A stretch of DNA of 5,880 nt from UBA910 sp964369145 (GTDB taxonomy: Bacteria; Patescibacteriota; Minisyncoccia; Phycocordibacterales; DATDWN01), in assembly GCA_964369145.1 (NCBI GenBank), contig CAYJEE010000027.1:1-5880 (forward strand). The letters run 5' to 3'. The notes beneath the pieces are model-generated. The model searched no databases. It was given only the letters and a program-made list of their open reading frames with translations, and had not been told where the DNA came from. The position numbers were made by a program, and so were the translations under genes. Positions within the stretch are counted from its first letter, which is position 1. Every line of letters starts with the position of its first letter. Below, piece after piece: positions 5,401-5,880 of the stretch.

Positions 5401-5416
5401 ACAAGAAAGTTATCCG

Positions 5417-5446
5417 TTGACTCCATCAACGAGGAAGACATACAAT
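5417..5446 (+). promoter_or_regulatory. Possible khpA promoter
   Basis: TTGACT (5417-5422) and TACAAT (5441-5446) are each 5/6 matches to consensus, with 18 bp between. A start near 5453 would give a leader of about 34 nt, so this transcript would not be leaderless, unlike the others here. The -35 lies within a small hairpin (CGTTGA-CTCCA-TCAACG, 5415-5431) that could be chance. khpA may also be read through from rpsP. Confidence 0.45.
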
Positions 5447-5486
5447 TATACTGTACTACCTTTATCAGTAACTGAACGCATATTTT

Positions 5487-5801
5487 ATGGAACACGATTT
5501 ACAATTTTTGGACTTTGTTATTAAAGCTTTGGTAGAAAACCCACAGGACGTAAAGATCAATCGAACTGTCGATGAAATGGGTGTGCTTATGACTCTCGAT
5601 GTAAACCCAGCAGATATGGGTAAGATTATCGGACGAGAAGGAAACACTGCAAAGGCAATCCGAACACTCTTGCGAGTAGTAGGGATGAAAAACAACGCTC
5701 GAGTAAACCTCAAGATCAACGAGCCAGCAGGAGGGATGGAGAAGAGCTCATCTTCTGCGACCAAAAGCCTCGACGACGCAATGGCGGACTTAAAGTTATA
5801 G
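5487..5801 (+). CDS. khpA: KH-domain RNA-binding protein KhpA
   Basis: A 104-residue single-KH-domain protein of the KhpA/YlqC family. In other bacteria KhpA binds many small and messenger RNAs, often together with KhpB, and affects cell division and envelope growth. The KH core includes VKINRTVDEMGVLMTLDV (22-39) and the RNA-gripping GxxG loop in KIIGREGNTAKAIRTLL (46-62), where the loop is G49-R-E-G52. The domain ends near residue 78. A polar C-terminal extension of about 25 residues (GGMEKSSSSATKSLDDAMADLKL) makes it longer than the usual 75-85 residues. The ATG is fixed by an in-frame stop just upstream at 5469-5471. Its position after rpsP is the conserved order, in which rimM, trmD and rplS often follow. 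None of these is visible in the 79 bases after the stop. Confidence 0.93.
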   Translation: MEHDLQFLDFVIKALVENPQDVKINRTVDEMGVLMTLDVNPADMGKIIGREGNTAKAIRTLLRVVGMKNNARVNLKINEPAGGMEKSSSSATKSLDDAMADLKL

Positions 5802-5880
5802 TCTCCACGAGACGTCCACATTTGGCCAATCTCATCGTCTAAAATTAAAAAAGGTTCTCGTCGTACGACATGTACGCCTG

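Noticed and set aside
5801..5813. GTCTC-CAC-GAGAC hairpin after khpA as a terminator
   Set aside because: The stem is only 5 bp and no U-tract follows on either strand.
5465..5821. Long minus-strand open frame over khpA, open to the right edge
   Set aside because: It is antisense to a clear KH-domain gene; its composition is what the complement of that gene gives, and it has no promoter or recognisable motif.

Overview
The window looks like a piece of a small bacterial genome of the Patescibacteria/CPR type, most likely a Parcubacteria-like lineage. This is an inference from several things together: compact gene spacing, no convincing Shine-Dalgarno sequence before any start, a ribosomal protein S16 with a long Ala/Pro/Glu tail, moderate GC with many CGA arginine codons in the core genes, and small orphan proteins. 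The standard bacterial code fits. UGA acts as a stop and no core gene needs it as a sense codon. No tRNA, rRNA, CRISPR array or transposase is visible.

Left part (1-2136): the 3' end of smc, the chromosome condensation ATPase, runs in from the left edge. Three bases after its stop a promoter begins for a type II toxin-antitoxin pair: a ribbon-helix-helix-like antitoxin overlapping a RelE/ParE-like toxin by 10 nt. A histidine phosphatase follows 7 nt after the toxin and is probably co-transcribed. A strong bidirectional terminator closes this side.

Middle (2144-4186): a complete minus-strand rnr (RNase R, a 3'-5' exoribonuclease) converges on the phosphatase gene. It shares a 50-bp divergent promoter region with a plus-strand hypothetical gene. 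That gene is broken into two frames at a run of eight G residues; one G fewer restores a 130-residue protein.

Right part (4593-5880): a 66-residue minus-strand orphan converges on the broken gene through a shared hairpin. Divergent from it are rpsP (S16) and khpA (KH-domain RNA-binding protein), a conserved ribosome/RNA pairing. The last 79 bases hold no gene I can assign.

Functionally this is mostly housekeeping (chromosome structure, RNA decay, ribosome assembly) interrupted by accessory cargo: the toxin-antitoxin pair and two orphans. The most notable signals are the G8 frameshift, two perfect long-arm palindromes with 3-nt loops inside variable loops of smc and rnr, a repeated promoter layout suggesting leaderless mRNAs, and an 11-bp-phased direct repeat in the toxin-antitoxin promoter. 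I saw no clearly new multi-gene system.
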